A stretch of 64,000 bases of DNA from Apoda limacodes (GCA_946406115.1 OX291540.1:9544563-9608562), one strand, 5' to 3'; shown: positions 11,480 to 24,592, numbered from the stretch's first letter. Translations and numbers: made by a program. The notes: generated from the letters alone by a model not told the origin.

Positions 11480-13844
11480 GGTTACCTTTGTGCACAGCGC
11501 ACAAGCGAGCGTAGTGAGCGTGCCGCGGTAGCGGCCGGCGAAGTGCCAGAAACGAATTGCACCTGTGTCACGTCCATAGGCAGATAATGTTGATTTCTTA
11601 CATTAGCGTCTCTTCAAAAATAGACTATTTTTTAGCTTGGTAATCTTATGTTTATTTTCACACATAGGTTTAGCCGTAACATAAATACAAACAAACTCAC
11701 ACTCATTTTATATTATTATTTCTAGAAAAGCACTTTACGACCTCATCGAAAAATGTATAACATAATAAAGCTTACGTTACAATTAAAGAATTAAATTTTT
11801 TTATTGCAATGAGTTTTCTCTGCCAATTTAACTAAATTATTTTAATCTCAACAAGTTCTAGGCATAAAGATAAAGCACTAACTACCTATATTCAGACAGA
11901 TAAAATACCAGACATGTGGCCAACGAAGCATCAAACAAAACATAAGTTTTTACCACCGGCAACTATCTTAACGTCAACTACTAATCAATTCTGAACCATA
12001 TAATGTACTACATCAAAGTACATTTTCCCATGAAATTTGAGAGTGTTAAGTTTTCTCGCTTTATGATTTCATCTGAGTACAGGGAAAGCTAAGCGCTATG
12101 ACTTTCACGAGGTAAAAATATAATTTAACTTTGAAAATACTAAATTGATATTCCATTTAGTGTTGATGTTGTCTTTTTGTACTTTTGCGTCTGAGCTGTT
12201 AGGTTTAGTTAACCTAACTTAGTTACATGTACCTAACCTAGTTGTGTTTAGTGCATATTTTGTACGAAAATATATACATTACTATCGTAGTAAAGTTGAA
12301 ATGTTATTTTGAATATACTGTCTGTGTTGGAATTACTTCACTTGCATATTTCAATAAAACATTATAACTACATAATTCTAGAAGTAGGAACATAAATTAA
12401 AACTTTTGATCAGTATAATTTGAAACCTCTGATTGGGTTTTATCAAATAAAATATGTTTTAAAATATTATTCATTTGTATACTTTATGCATTTATAACTG
12501 TACCCCGCTATGTTTTCCGCGCGATTTAATTTTATGCGGCTAAAACTTTTAAACTCCCTTATACTAGGCCAAATTTCGAAAAAAATCGTTATTAGCGGAA
12601 GCTATATTACATAGCAATGACCAGAAATAACATCATTCGGCTTTTTATTTTCAACCAATAGTTTAAATACCGATTAAAATGATTTTAACTACAAAAACTG
12701 ATAAGAATCCTTTAGATATATTTTGCTAATTTTTTTTGCAATTTATTTATTAATTGAATAATTAATGCAATGCCTTCTTTGATATTAAAGATTTGTATAT
12801 CGTTATTTAAACTTGAACCTAGATTTAAGCACTCAAAAACTGACCCATTCATCGTCTAGCAGAAACATACTGAACCTAAAATGATGAAATTTGACACTGC
12901 TATTGTTTTTAATTGAATATATTTAAGGTGATTTACAGTATTGGCTAAGAAAATAAAACATTAAAATCGCAGTTAAAAGTTTGTATGAAAATCCATTATA
13001 TTATTTTAGAAAATAAAATATTTAGAAAAAAAAAATTGGTAGGTATTCATTCGGTTGCAAATATGGAAAGACATGTTTTAGCATTTTTTGTAAATCATCC
13101 CTAGAGGTATAAGGGAAGAAAGTTTGCATGTGACCAAGAAAATTAAATCGCGCGTCGCGAAAATTAACGCCACGGTAAACCAGTTAGTTATGTATAAATA
13201 AACGAGGCGCGAGTGTGACTGTATGACAAAACACTTTCTCCTCCACAAACGAAATGTAAACTTGTCATTCTAATTCCCAGTTCACTTAGGTAAAATTAAT
13301 CTTAAGTGTTCCGTACTAAAATCGCAATATAATATAATACAATCCCGAGTCCTTACAATCACCTCGGTGAGACTCTTCGCCTACAGTTACTACTTACGGG
13401 TATTTTTGTATAGTTTAAAATGAGATTTAGCTCTTCACTGATGAATCAATCAGCAAGAAGTTGTTGAATTTCATGTTGATTAAACAAATCCTGAAAATCA
13501 GGAATATCAGAAGTACATTACCTTCAATAACTTCCTATATAAAAACAAAGATGGAAAAAAATATATTTTGTGATTAGGTACCTATTAGTTACAAACTAAT
13601 GATTGAGGCTGCATGATGTGTGGCTACAAATACATATAATAAAAATTAAATAAGCTGAATCTCAAGGATGTGCCTAAGCCAACTAAGAGAGCGAAAGAAA
13701 TACCTAAACTACAAGGGGTAATAAAGTCTTTTCACTAGCTTAGGATAAAATAACCTTCATTCAGTAAATAAAATTTAATGAAATTTCGTAAGCGTCTTGT
13801 ATAAGATCGGCGTGCACAATTCCTTTTTAATTGTTCTTGCAACA
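11480..13844. other. AT-rich non-coding stretch, no gene recognised
   Basis: A short GC-rich block at 11500-11560, containing 'gcgagcgtagtgagcgtg', directly adjoins the Harbinger-like element and is probably another repeat. The remainder is AT-rich without recognisable coding sequence. A segment at about 13030-13120 ('catccctagaggtataaggg') resembles the 'cccctaagggtg' repeat fragments at 43.6 and 57.2 kb. Confidence 0.5.
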
Positions 13845-14035
13845 AAATGCATCACCAATTTGTGATGCCGAAGCCGTACGTAGAAAAAACAGGATTCCCC
13901 AGAAAATTACGGTAGAGCTGGGCGTGCAACGAATTGGGCAACACAGACAGCGCGGACGGGCCAATTGGATACGCACGATCTTTGTCTCTCACGATGTCTA
14001 AGGTCCTTATTAACATGGATTTAATTTTTACCATT
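13845..14035 (-). repeat. Probable dispersed repeat or element remnant, GC-richer than its surroundings
   Basis: The minus strand is open for 60 codons but shows no domain. The motif 'cccaattcgttgcacgccca' followed by 'taattttctggggaatcc' is GC-richer than its AT-rich neighbours. It looks to me like a block seen in many insect repeats rather than a host exon. This is recognition without a database check. Confidence 0.3.
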
Positions 14036-14236
14036 GATTCATTTGTTAGAGCTGGCTGTTAGATTTTTTTAACTTATAAAATTATATGAATTTCTAAATG
14101 ATTTTTTTATTACTTAGCTCGGTTTTTTTTTTTAGTTTTATTATTGTATCTTTATTATAGTTATCTTTTGTGTGAAGCTTCAACTAAAATGTATGTTTCC
14201 TATACTATTTTCCATAGTTGGCAAACAGAAACAGAA

Positions 14237-14316
14237 TTTTGTAAAAGATAAAAATATATATAGTAACCTAATCATGCAGTATTAGGTTACTATATATATT
14301 TTTATCTTTTACAAAA
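14237..14316. repeat. Perfect 36-bp inverted repeat with 8-nt spacer
   Basis: The left arm (14237-14272) and right arm (14281-14316) are exact reverse complements, separated by the 8-nt spacer 'catgcagt'. The arms include 'agtaacctaat' next to the spacer and an AT-rich outer part. The pairing breaks at 14236/14317. Such a perfect hairpin is unlikely by chance. It may be a very short foldback element or a recent palindromic duplication. Confidence 0.95.
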
Positions 14317-14580
14317 AGCAGAACTGAATTATTAATTTTGGCCATAGTAAATTTATGATGAATTTTAAAACTAAAACCCAATTACGATATTTTCTGTTGA
14401 CATTGCGCTAGTAATTCACTTGTAAATCAGTAGACAGATTTATGAATATTTAATGTTGGTACAGCGAAAAATGGTAATGTCTATCCGCCATGTTGCAAGC
14501 GTCCGACCGAGACGAGGTGGCGAAAGCTCTATTGTAAATACATTTTTTTTTAATTGATAAAAAGTAGTATTTGTAAAAAT

Positions 14581-14650
14581 CCTTACTATATTAATATTAT
14601 AAATGCGAAAGTCAGATTGTTTGTCTTTCCTCCACGTCGCAACGGAGCAA
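14581..14650 (+). repeat. 'attataaatgcgaaag' dispersed repeat
   Basis: The block 'ttaatattataaatgcgaaa' followed by 'gattgtttgtctttcctcca' is typical of a short repeat scattered through lepidopteran genomes, often attributed to Helitron-like elements (the Lep1 type; attribution from memory). A second, weaker relative occurs near 19190-19290. It is non-coding. Confidence 0.5.
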
Positions 14651-14840
14651 AGCCGAAAAAGGCCTTAGACTTATTTTTTGTTGAAAAAAAAAACAAAAGT
14701 TGCCGCAAAAATAAGTATGTTTCCGAATTCCAAGTGGACGAACTATAGTAACAGCTACAGCATACTTCCTTACTTTTATTAAGGAGTTGCCGTAGAAATC
14801 CAAACCGCGAGAAAAAGCCAGTAATAAAATGTATTGATGA

Positions 14841-15238
14841 ATAAAAAAAAGTAAAAATTTTTTTTTAAAAAACTTGCTTTTTTTGAAAACATTAGAATCA
14901 TATAAAGTTCAATCTAACCAAAAATTGTACTAAATAGTAAAAAATATTTTTTCAAAATGAATATATATAATTTTTTTTATATCCACGTACGACTTACTTA
15001 TTGAAAAGCAAGGCGTGCGCTACACACGAATATTTGAATATTTATCAAGTGATTGTATGTAAGTACGCACGCCTTGCTTTTCTTGCAGTCGTACGTGGAT
15101 ATAAAAAAAATTATATACATTTTGAAAAAAAAATTTTTTACTTTTTAGTAGAATTTTTGGTTAGATTGAATTTTTATATGATTCTAATGTTTTAAGAAAG
15201 GCAAGTTTTTTGAAAAATCTTTTTTTACTTTTTTTTAT
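14841..15238. mobile_element. Foldback (long inverted repeat) element, about 400 bp
   Basis: The left arm (14841-15019) and right arm (15066-15238) are near-complete reverse complements of each other, with a 46-nt central spacer. Exact inner blocks are 'gaaaagcaaggcgtgcg' (15003-15019) against its complement at 15066-15082. Further blocks such as 'atatccacgtacgact', 'attagaatcatataaa' and 'caatctaaccaaaaatt' match on both arms. No transposase is present. The arms differ by small substitutions and indels, so this is an established element rather than an assembly artefact. Confidence 0.9.
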
Positions 15239-17337
15239 TTTATACTTTAAAGTGATAATTTAATTGATTTTTTATAGTTTATTGCCAAAGTTTCATAAGT
15301 TGGGTGATGAGAACTTGGAGAACGATATTATCTTCAATATAAATTAGTAATTAAATTTTCACTTAATTTTTCACGTTCCACCCTAATGGCCTTCCTTCAG
15401 GTGCACTTCCTGCATATGCTAAGAGGTGATAACATCAAAATGAACATCAAATTCATGATCTGCGATCCTGAAAACCCCCGGCGCCCTTCAAAATCATTTT
15501 GAAGATTTTTAAATTTTTCACCTCCACCTCTAGGTTGTACCCTTGGTACAACTCTGGGAGGGGGTTGTTGGTCAAGTAACTGTGGAATATTGTATTGTCA
15601 TCCGAGCTTAGTAAGTCTGTAAAATTAAGGGTGATAACAGGAAGTATGTTTAATTAAGCTTGCAAGATTCCACCACAAGATGGAAGGAAAAATAAAAATG
15701 AAAAAGGAAGCATTGTGAGTTAAATAAAAGCAAATAAAAATAGTTAAAAAAGAAATGAAACTAAAAAGTCGTAAAAAAAAACCCTCCGAATGCAAAAAAA
15801 CATTGCTGCAAACTATAAGCAGCCGGAAGTTATTTTAAGGTAACTACTATAGTTTGAGCAATCTGTACTAGGAGGTACTATTTAAACTTGCATTGAAATG
15901 AGCCCCGCCTGTTTTTATTTAAATATATGGTTTGTTTTAATTTATTTTTAGTTTTTAATGTTTTTGCAGTCGGGTTTTTTATTGAACACATAACCCTCCT
16001 TTTAGGCTTTGCCTTAACCTTAGTTACAGATATTAACGCGTTTTAACAAAAACAACAAACACATTATTCAGCTTTATTATAATTATACAGTTATTAAGTT
16101 AGTTAAGTTTATACATTTTAACATACTTATAAAGGACGGAATGAAATTGAAATAACTTACCCACCTACATACATAGACATTTGTAAGATTAAGGGAATTT
16201 GTTAGTGTTTGCAGTCCATTGAACGTGTCAACTCAACCCAACCTTATAGCCTGCCAAAATTTATTTTAAACATTGGTTCGTGGGAAAAAAATAGGTTTTA
16301 TTTTAGTTCCCACAACATTATATTTCATAAATAAAATATTAAAAACCTTATACATATTTCCGGAAGTAGTTTTATGTATATGTAAGTATTTAATAATGTG
16401 ATTGTAAGTTTCAGGCGTTAATATTATGAATTATGTAATTTGCATAAATAATATATGTAAACATTTCTCAATTTTATTACGTTTCTAACATGGTATTTTG
16501 TTTATGCGGGTCAAGGGTTAAAAGCACGATGGGCAATATGCCTGTTTGTTTATAAAATAAAACTTTAAAAATATCGATGCAATATTTTATACAATATATA
16601 GGTATATATCTTGTCCATCCATACCCCCCTATAAAATTAAAGAGTTGTTGTATATTTTTGTATTTCATCACAATTTGTGATAACAAATTATATTAAAACA
16701 ATATTTTACGACTATGTCGTACTATTTCAATACCATGAAGTAACGTTAAGAATTCGATTTTCTATACAATAATCCCAACAAACGGAGTCAGAAATAGAAC
16801 GTCAGATATTGTATTTATAGAACAAGAATTATAGTAACTGCGCTCCTCAAACAGCTGTTAGTGATCCTTCGACGGAGTCGCTTGTTCACTATGGGCGGGT
16901 GGGTAGATACCTATACCTAGATAATCTTATCTGTAGTTATCAGCTACAAACGCAGTGCCCTGGCTTTTGTTGGATTTACGTACTTAATGCGATAACAGCT
17001 GTTCTTTATCTATTTTCTAACAACCGTAGAACAGAAATTTCAATAGTACGTTTCTGTACGCAGGTGATCTTTTTTAAATTGAGAAATATAAAGTTAGTAC
17101 TATCCTAAACTTTAGTGATACGATTATGGATGTGAAACCGTTTTGAATGGTCATTATATTAATTAATTTTAATTGTTGTAGAATCTATAATCATTACCTA
17201 TATACAACGTGCTGTTAACATAAGAGTTCGGGTACTATAATTATCCTGCCAAAAACAAAAACGTTAATTAAGGACCTAAACCGCTTAAAGCCATTTTTTG
17301 TTCAGTTGGTAATTGTTCTAAATATACAAACGAAAGA
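15239..17337. other. Non-coding stretch, no gene recognised
   Basis: The sequence at 15310-15620, with 'ggttgtacccttggtacaac' and 'ctctgggagggggttgttgg', is GC-richer and may be an old transposon fragment. The rest is AT-rich. ORFs at 16477-16686 (-) and 16899-17108 (+) have no recognisable domain. Confidence 0.5.
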
Positions 17338-17357
17338 TTTTTTCCAGGTAAGTATCA
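17338..17357 (+). other. Candidate recursive-splicing ratchet point
   Basis: A pyrimidine tract of eight T and two C runs directly into 'ag', and the donor 'gtaagtat' follows with no bases between. The junction falls between 17349 and 17350. Juxtaposed acceptor and donor of this form (YnNCAG|GTAAGT) are the known signature of zero-length exons used to remove very long introns stepwise in insects. Here it is only a sequence match; no flanking exon is identified. Confidence 0.35.
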
Positions 17358-18373
17358 AAATAATGTAATTAGATATAAACAAAAGGAAAACCATATAAAC
17401 TTTGTAGTATATATGTTTTCTTAACAATTTCTTAATTATTTTGCGAGTATTTCTCTCCATACTCGATTGGTTATATTATAGATAAAAAGTAAAGTCGTAA
17501 AAAATTAAAATACACTTCATTTTCCACGGTGTTCTGTGACAAATTTGGCTTTGTCGGCCTTGGCATGAAGCCGCATTTGCCGCAGGCCTTTTGGGTAGAA
17601 CATTATAGATTAGGAAACCAGAGGCAGCTTATTGTCCAGAAACATATTTTTTAGAATGGATATGGATAGTACGTAACGTGTCATATAAAGAACTGCATAA
17701 CCCGGTATCTGAACGCTTACAAATAGATAAGTAAATGAAAAGATAGGCCTTTCTCCATGCAACTGATAACAGCATATGTGTCATCCAGTCCATGCCTAAA
17801 AAGTATTAAACTGAAATTCGATTGGTTCCGGATGCATCGGATGATTAGAGACGTTTCCACAGAAGTCTGATTCACTGACCTCAGAATTTACAACATTGAG
17901 AAAAACAATGACTCTGTCATGTCAGTAAATGTCCGTTTAATTGGGTTTTCTAATTAACTTAGGTACATCACAGTGTTTCCTCAGTATTTTCCCCCCTAGT
18001 ATATTGATAATCGTGTCATCAGTTAGGTGGTGTTCCTCATATTCCAGCCAATTAGACATATTTCGGAAATTAAAATGTCGACGTTCTATTATATATCTAT
18101 AGGCTGTATATCAAGCTAAACAAGAAAACAATGCTATTTGTGCGTGAATCTACATAAATAGGTTGTATAGTCATAATTAATAGGTAAATTTGCGATTCGA
18201 AAGTGTTTTTAAAATACCTAATTGAATAAAGAGCTATTTGATTAGATAAAAATTAAATGCTGCTCTTTGGTAAGCGTATCTCTTGTTTAATATTTTTTTC
18301 AAAGTATAAATTGACCTTTATACCCAGTACTATTTCAATAGTTTAAGCCTAGTTAAGTTTTATTCCTACAGGC

Positions 18374-18478
18374 GAACAAAATGTGATGGACTGCCACCCA
18401 TGGACTGCGCAATAGGCTCACGAACGAAATTGGCCACTATTAACACCACACGTCCGCCTCGTCTCCATCACTTTGTTC
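18374..18478. repeat. Short foldback repeat, about 105 bp
   Basis: 'gaacaaaatgtgatgga' (18374-18390) is the inverted counterpart of 'tccatcactttgttc' (18464-18478), differing by one or two bases. The inside is GC-richer than the flanks and holds 'acccatggactgcgcaatag'. It is probably the remains of a small terminal-inverted-repeat element. Confidence 0.6.
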
Positions 18479-21400
18479 ACAGCATCTTTTTGTTCACAGT
18501 TGGTTAGGAAATGCCGTGTGCCGTTCTCTATGTCTATGTTGCCACCTAAATAGACGTAGACCTAGTACAATTATGTTTGGAGAGTTGATATTCTGCTTTG
18601 TTATAATTAAACTCGGAGGAAGATACTGGATGACAGATTCTACTTGCTACTCAAACTAAATGATTTAGTCTCGAACTATGCCGATCAATAAAATGGGGAC
18701 TCTAATCTTCTTAGTCATTCATACGTAGGCACATAGCTCAACTTTATTTTTAGTACCAATAGTTACATTCCTTTGCTAGTTATTTTATTATATTTCCTCA
18801 TAGAACGGAAGGATTTATAACGTATCGAGCTAAATGTTCTGATGTTAGTTAAATGTGACCTTCGCCTTCTTGGCTCCGATGTTATATAAAAACATCGTAG
18901 AGATAGAGAAAACATTACACAAATAACTATATTTATGTACTCCCAGTGTGTAGAATAACGTTTTTCTAAGAATTACATCGAAAATTATCGTAAGGCTATG
19001 CGACTTTCGTTACGGCTTTACCTTAGATGTTACCTACGCTAGAGTGTAAAATTATTAATTAAATCAGCAATATACACTAAATTTATCTTAATCGGTAAAT
19101 TGACCATGTTTGCTCATCTAATAAAATTGTGCTTGAATTAAATACGAACAATTTGAATGTCAAATATATTTTTCATATTTATTAAATACTACTAATGCGA
19201 CAATAAATTTGGTTGTTTGTCCTTACTAAACGTCGCAACCAACCATCCAATTGATAGTAAGATCTGGCACAGGGATAGGTAGTTAAAAAGACGGACAAAT
19301 ATTTAGGACATCTCAAAATATTTAAAGTTCCTGTAGAAATAAGTATAATCGAATTCCACGTGAACGAACTTGATTCGATTAAATCTATTAATTAAAGACT
19401 GTCAACTATAATACCATAACAAGAGATACTCGTAAGATGCAATTTCCATAAAAGAAGAGAAAGTATTACGTAAGGAATCTTAATGTTGATTTTATTTGTA
19501 TGATAATATTACGTAAGATACCTATAAGAAGATTCTTTAGCTAATCAACATTAAAAGTAAAAGTTTGGAGAAAGGGTGTTAAGATTACCTGAGGCGAGGT
19601 AGCTTTTACCTGTCTATCAAGACTGATCTCTATGGCGGTGAGCCGGGAGAAGGATCAGCTTTGAATATTTATTGAGTTAAGTGAAATATTTATGTTGTTT
19701 TTTTCTTCTTTAGGCAGTATTGATAAATAATCTGTCTTGATTTTTAATTTTGAGAGTGATTGATTTGCAAATTATTAAATTAGCCAGTTATACACATTAA
19801 AGTAATAGGGATTTCGAGCAGTCATTGATAAAATATAAAAAAAACTACTAGCTGGCACTTAAAAAACTCACCTACAAAAATAAAAATAAAAATACCATCC
19901 ACAATCCACAGGAAATTACACAAAGAAAAAATGTGTGTTCAGACGTGTTCAAACTGTACTTATTTCGGGTTCTAGTAAAGAAGCGTTCATGTTCAATAAA
20001 TATAAACCTGACGATTTTGTAAAGGTTAATACCTAGGCTAGACAAGGTGGTGTTTCTGAACTTCGCGGTCATCATGCATACATTTTCTAATAAATTATTT
20101 GTCTCTATATATTGATTCAAAGGCTTTATTCTCGAAAAGAGTATACTATCTCACTTTATTTAAGTCAATCAACTACAAGTTAGTATAGTTTTTACCCTTA
20201 GATTTATAGCCTGCCTGTTGGAATTCGTTTCCTTTTAAAATAAAACGCCATAAGTATAATTGTAGTTTACCTACATAGTGAAATGGTAGGCATGGCATAG
20301 ATAATAGGTATGTTTTTAAATAAGTAATTTTTTCATACAGTATACCACCACATACTTTGGAGGCACCAGCAAGGCCAACTTCTTAAAAAAAGGTAAAGAA
20401 CTACTGCCAGAACAGAAAAGATACTCGCTTCATTATTTTGCATCTAAGTGTAATTATGTTTATTTAATGTCGAAGGTAAACTTATCACTTAACATTCCAT
20501 TGCCTGGTACCGGAAGCCTATTACTAAGTAACGGACGTTAAAGTGTTGTGCGCAAATACCTGGTACGTCTATGAGTTTGCAGAATGCAATGACGCCTTGT
20601 CAGGGTAATGACATGACTCAAAGGAATTGTCGATGTTGCGTTGCGTACTTATTAGGCAGGCGAATGATAACGGGTACTCCCATCTTTAGGTATTGGCAAT
20701 ATCGCGTTTATACTTTTCATATTAATTACGATTAGATTGACAAAGCAAGTAGAAATTATAGACCAGTTTTCTTATGAAAATACATCATGTTTTTTTCTTT
20801 TTAGGGTTTCCTACAATCCTGTAGTTCCATAAGGAACCCTATAGTATAGTCTAGCTAGTCTGTCACAGCGTCCTACTCTGCTTATACATTTGTAATCAGA
20901 AATACATGCAATTTGATATGAAGATACTTTAAGTATAGATCTCAATTACAACTCGTGTATAAAGTACCCCTAGATAGGTATTTTTTGTATTGAATGTAAT
21001 TAAATAAATCTTAAGTCCTTGCCTCCAGGAAATATACAAGGGTCAACAATATTGATAACCTATTGTAATTGATGAAAAGGAACAACGGAATTTCCATTAT
21101 TTACTGTGTATATTTATTTATTTGACAACAACTACAATTATCTAATTTAACAGCAAAAAATACAATTTAACCAGGTACATTACAACATTTTTAATCCAAT
21201 TCGGACTTCACCATGTGTTATGCAATGTTGACTATTTCAACATATCGACATTTAGTCAAGTCTATCTATAGTTGTTAAGCTAAAATATTGTGTAATGTTT
21301 TAGCGGGCGAGCACCGAGTAAGCATTGTAGGCAGATAATCTGTGACAGAAGTATGATGGATGGGTGTACGCAAATGTAATAAAAATATTGATGCTGTTAA

Positions 21401-22320
21401 AACATGAATTTTATTTTACTGCTGAAAGCCTAGTCCATTTATCTACTTATAATTAGTGCTTAAAAACAAGTACCACAACGATAATAATCAAAATTATTCA
21501 ATACATAATAATACAGTTTTATTTAATACATACAGTTTGCATCAAGCTTTTACAGTAACAATAAACACATTTGTTAAGATTTCAACACAGCGAAAATAAA
21601 AATCCAACAGAGTTGGAAGTAGGATTTTCAATATTGACACAATATTATACCCTAAATTTTAACACACGAGTATTACGTTGAAATAAAGACATTTTTGTCT
21701 GTGCCTTTTAAACAACTTCGTAAAATTTTGACAAATAGCCGAAAGTAGTGGTATAAAAACTGGCTAAGATTCCTAAAATCTGGTTTTCATTTTCTTCACG
21801 TAAGTATTATCTTCAGAATAACTCTTTGTAAAATTTAGTCAGAAATATTATAATGGCTTTAAAGAGAGGATAAGTAAAATATGAGTACCAAGCAGTTGTT
21901 GAAGTATTTAGTTACTAAGTAACAAACGGTCGTATGGATATTATTATTGTATGTTGCTTACATTGTTCAGGATACATATTTACCTAACCTTCCTTTATTG
22001 TCTACTAAGGGTAAGACTCCAAAGAGGGCTTCAGAAATGACAAAGAACGAGCACGAGGTAGGAGCGCATGTTTAACAAGTGAAATTGCCTCTTACAATGT
22101 TATATATGATATTTATCATTCAAGTTGTTAAGAAATTCGTAGTTATATTCTTAGTTTTTTTTCTTGTTGTTGTGACCTGAAATGTCTAGAATGATGCGGT
22201 CTCCTGGACACACTTTTTCGACATTAAGGCTTTCATAACAAAATTAGACAAAAAAAAACTTCCAAATGGTTGTAGTTCACTACTATGATAATTTATTATG
22301 ACTTATAAGGTCTGCCATTA
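18479..22320. other. AT-rich non-coding stretch with small repeat remnants
   Basis: No gene is recognised. Remnants seen include the 'tgcgacaataaatttggttg' block at about 19196 (related to the 'attataaatgcgaaag' repeat), an imperfect inverted pair 'ttaatgttgatt'/'aatcaacattaa' at 19483-19553, and an 'agggtttcctacaa'/'ccataaggaaccc' repeat copy at 20801-20890. The rest is unremarkable. Confidence 0.5.
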
Positions 22321-23070
22321 AAAAAAAAACGAGTTGCAGTCCGGGAGTGCCGGCAGAAGTGAAAACCTTTACACACGATTCTCACTTAACATCAAATATG
22401 TTACAAGTCAACTCATACGTCATATTTAATTGTACAGAACCAATGTCCTTAACACACAATTCGCGCTTAACACTCAAATATGTCACAAGACATGTCTTTG
22501 ACATTGTCAAGAAATAATAATGTTTGTTTATTTACTTTTTTGGCGTAGTATATTTGACATCTCAATCTGTCATAGAATTAAAATCCCATATCCAACCTCC
22601 CTGTACTACCCACAATCGCCATTTACTAAAAAAAAAAATTATGCTAGGCGTGGCATTATGGTTTCCGGCTTGCGAATTTTTATGGCGTGGTATTATGGTT
22701 TCCTTTGTTTCCTGCCTCCGTCTGACGATCAGTCTGACGCGAGTTAATCATTTTTTACCCGTCACAAAAACTAACCTAATATAAATAAATCTGTAGCGAG
22801 TTCCGTCTTACGAATTTTATATAATTTTCGATCAGGACACGTTACCTGACGCGAGATTAACATTTTTTACCCATACCAAAAATAGTGTTTCACTTCAAAA
22901 AAAATCCCTAATTTTATTACAAATTTGTAATACACCGAAAGGTGTATTTTGTGAACGACCATGGTTCGAACAACAATAGACGACGGAATTATAAGACACA
23001 CGCACATGACAAAACTATACACGATCCGTTTTACCATTTGGCTATAGAACCCTTAAAACGATAAAAGGAG
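22321..23070. repeat. Cluster of dispersed repeat fragments
   Basis: 'aacgagttgcagtccgggag' followed by 'tgccggcagaagtgaaaacc' at about 22331 looks like the start of a widespread lepidopteran repeat. Near-duplicate blocks 'caaatatgttacaagtcaa' and 'caaatatgtcacaagacat' occur about 90 bp apart. A minus-oriented end of the 'agggttccgtaccc' family ('tttggctatagaaccctta') lies at 23037-23056. Overlapping open frames at 22520-22784 have no recognisable domain. Confidence 0.45.
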
Positions 23071-23209
23071 ATTTTTGTTTAAACGCCCCTATAAAGTGCG
23101 TGTACATCCCTTTTTAGGTACTTTAATCATTATACTTGTATTCGTAAAAATAACTTTCCACTATTTTATTATAATGTACAAACTTGGTATTGAACAAACA
23201 TATTGAGAT

Positions 23210-23470
23210 ATACAAGTCTGTGAAGTTAGCACCCCAATTTGCAGCACCCCCGAACTTAGGGTGAGTTCTGGGTCCTTTAACAACAGTTCTAGAGTTTCCG
23301 ACGGGGTGAAATGATAGTTCTGCCCTAGGGGGGACAGAATTAAAAAAAAAAAATAGGGTGCTAACTTCATGCCGCACCCCTTTTTCTTCAAAAAATAGTT
23401 CTTTTTTTTTTTTTAGGTCGTCCTACAATAGTTCTAGAGTTCCTGAAGCATTTCACAAATAGTTCTGCAA
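23210..23470. repeat. Repeat with internal inverted and direct blocks
   Basis: 'tgaagttagcacccc' near 23221 is inverted at about 23355 as 'gggtgctaacttca'. 'agttctagagtttcc' near 23285 recurs directly as 'agttctagagttcct' near 23430. The stretch is GC-richer than its surroundings and contains long A and T runs. It has the look of a decayed element; no class is assigned. Confidence 0.45.
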
Positions 23471-23956
23471 AAATTCAAAAGATATGTTTTTTTATTTCGG
23501 AAAATAACATTTTTAAACGACCCAATCCACACACAAGCTAATATAACCGGTCTAATTGGTTGAAATCGACATCAATACGAAAAGACACTCGGTACAAATG
23601 TTGATCAATAAGAAATAAAGGTATGTTATGTGAGCGAATAGTGAGAGAAATAAATAATATTATTAAAAATCACCATTTGCCAATTTCACAGTTACATAAA
23701 TTTCTTACATTATAGGTATCTTGAAATAAACATTACAAAACGAAAGTTCTGATCAGCACCACGAGAGTTTTGCATTTCAATGCGAATCTTTGCTTCTAAA
23801 AAAAACTAAATTACAGTATATATTTGCACAAAAACATGAGATATACGCATAGATAACCGCACTTTTGTTTCTTTTATTGTTACAGATATTAAGTTATTTC
23901 ATGTTGCAATAGTCAAGGCGGTAATAACTAGAAAACAGTCAAAGTCATAGGTTGCT

Positions 23957-24240
23957 GTGTGACTAAGGGCCTTCTTACACCCCACTAGCGCCGCAATTCG
24001 GTATCCATAATTTTCTCTTCGTAGAAAACGAATTTCTAATGCCAACTACAACTCACAGATATTATTTAGAAACTATATCAAACCTTCTAAAAATAGCTTA
24101 TGACTTTTGAGCTTTATATTTGCGATATTTGCGACATTTGGATTTATTTTTGGATTTAGGATTTAAGAAATTCGTTCGTTTTCAAAGGATATCTTATGGC
24201 GGCGCTAGTTAGCTGCTACATGCGCCAGCTTCGTTGCGAT
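23957..24240. mobile_element. Terminal-inverted-repeat (MITE-like) element, 'actagcgccg' family, copy 1
   Basis: The left part reads 'ccccactagcgccgcaattc', with 'gaaaacgaatttct' further in. The right part carries the reverse complements, 'gaaattcgttcgttttc' and 'ggcggcgctagt'. The same 'actagcgccg' inner terminal block is found in the better-preserved element at 28807-29170, so the two are relatives. There is no coding content. The exact ends are uncertain. Confidence 0.6.
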
Positions 24241-24529
24241 TATCCACGTTTTTGCCCCAAATATGATCAGTAGAGGTAAGACACACTACCTAATTAATAG
24301 ATAAATTAGTCTTTGAATAATAAGGAATTAGTAACTAGAAGCATTGACTTAGCCTACTAAATAGTGCTCAGCCTTGTTGAATTCTTCATTTCCAAAGTAG
24401 TTTATACGTGTATAATTGTATTGTTGGTCTCAAGAAGACCCTTTCTTCTGGGAAAAACAATCCAATTCACGCGTCTGGAAATTCTATACATTGGATCTGA
24501 TTTCCAGTACATAAGAAATACAATTAGAA

Positions 24530-24592
24530 TTTACAACCGACTTCAAAAAAGGTGGAGGTTCTTAAGTTGGTTGTATGTTTTTTTATAAAAGT
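24530..24592 (+). repeat. Dispersed repeat, 'ccgacttcaaaaaaggagg' family, short copy
   Basis: This fragment starts 'acaaccgacttcaaaaaagg' and continues 'tggaggttcttaagttgg'. Longer copies lie at 36887-37250, 52713-53145, 61290-61620 (inverted) and 63232-63450. Confidence 0.7.
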
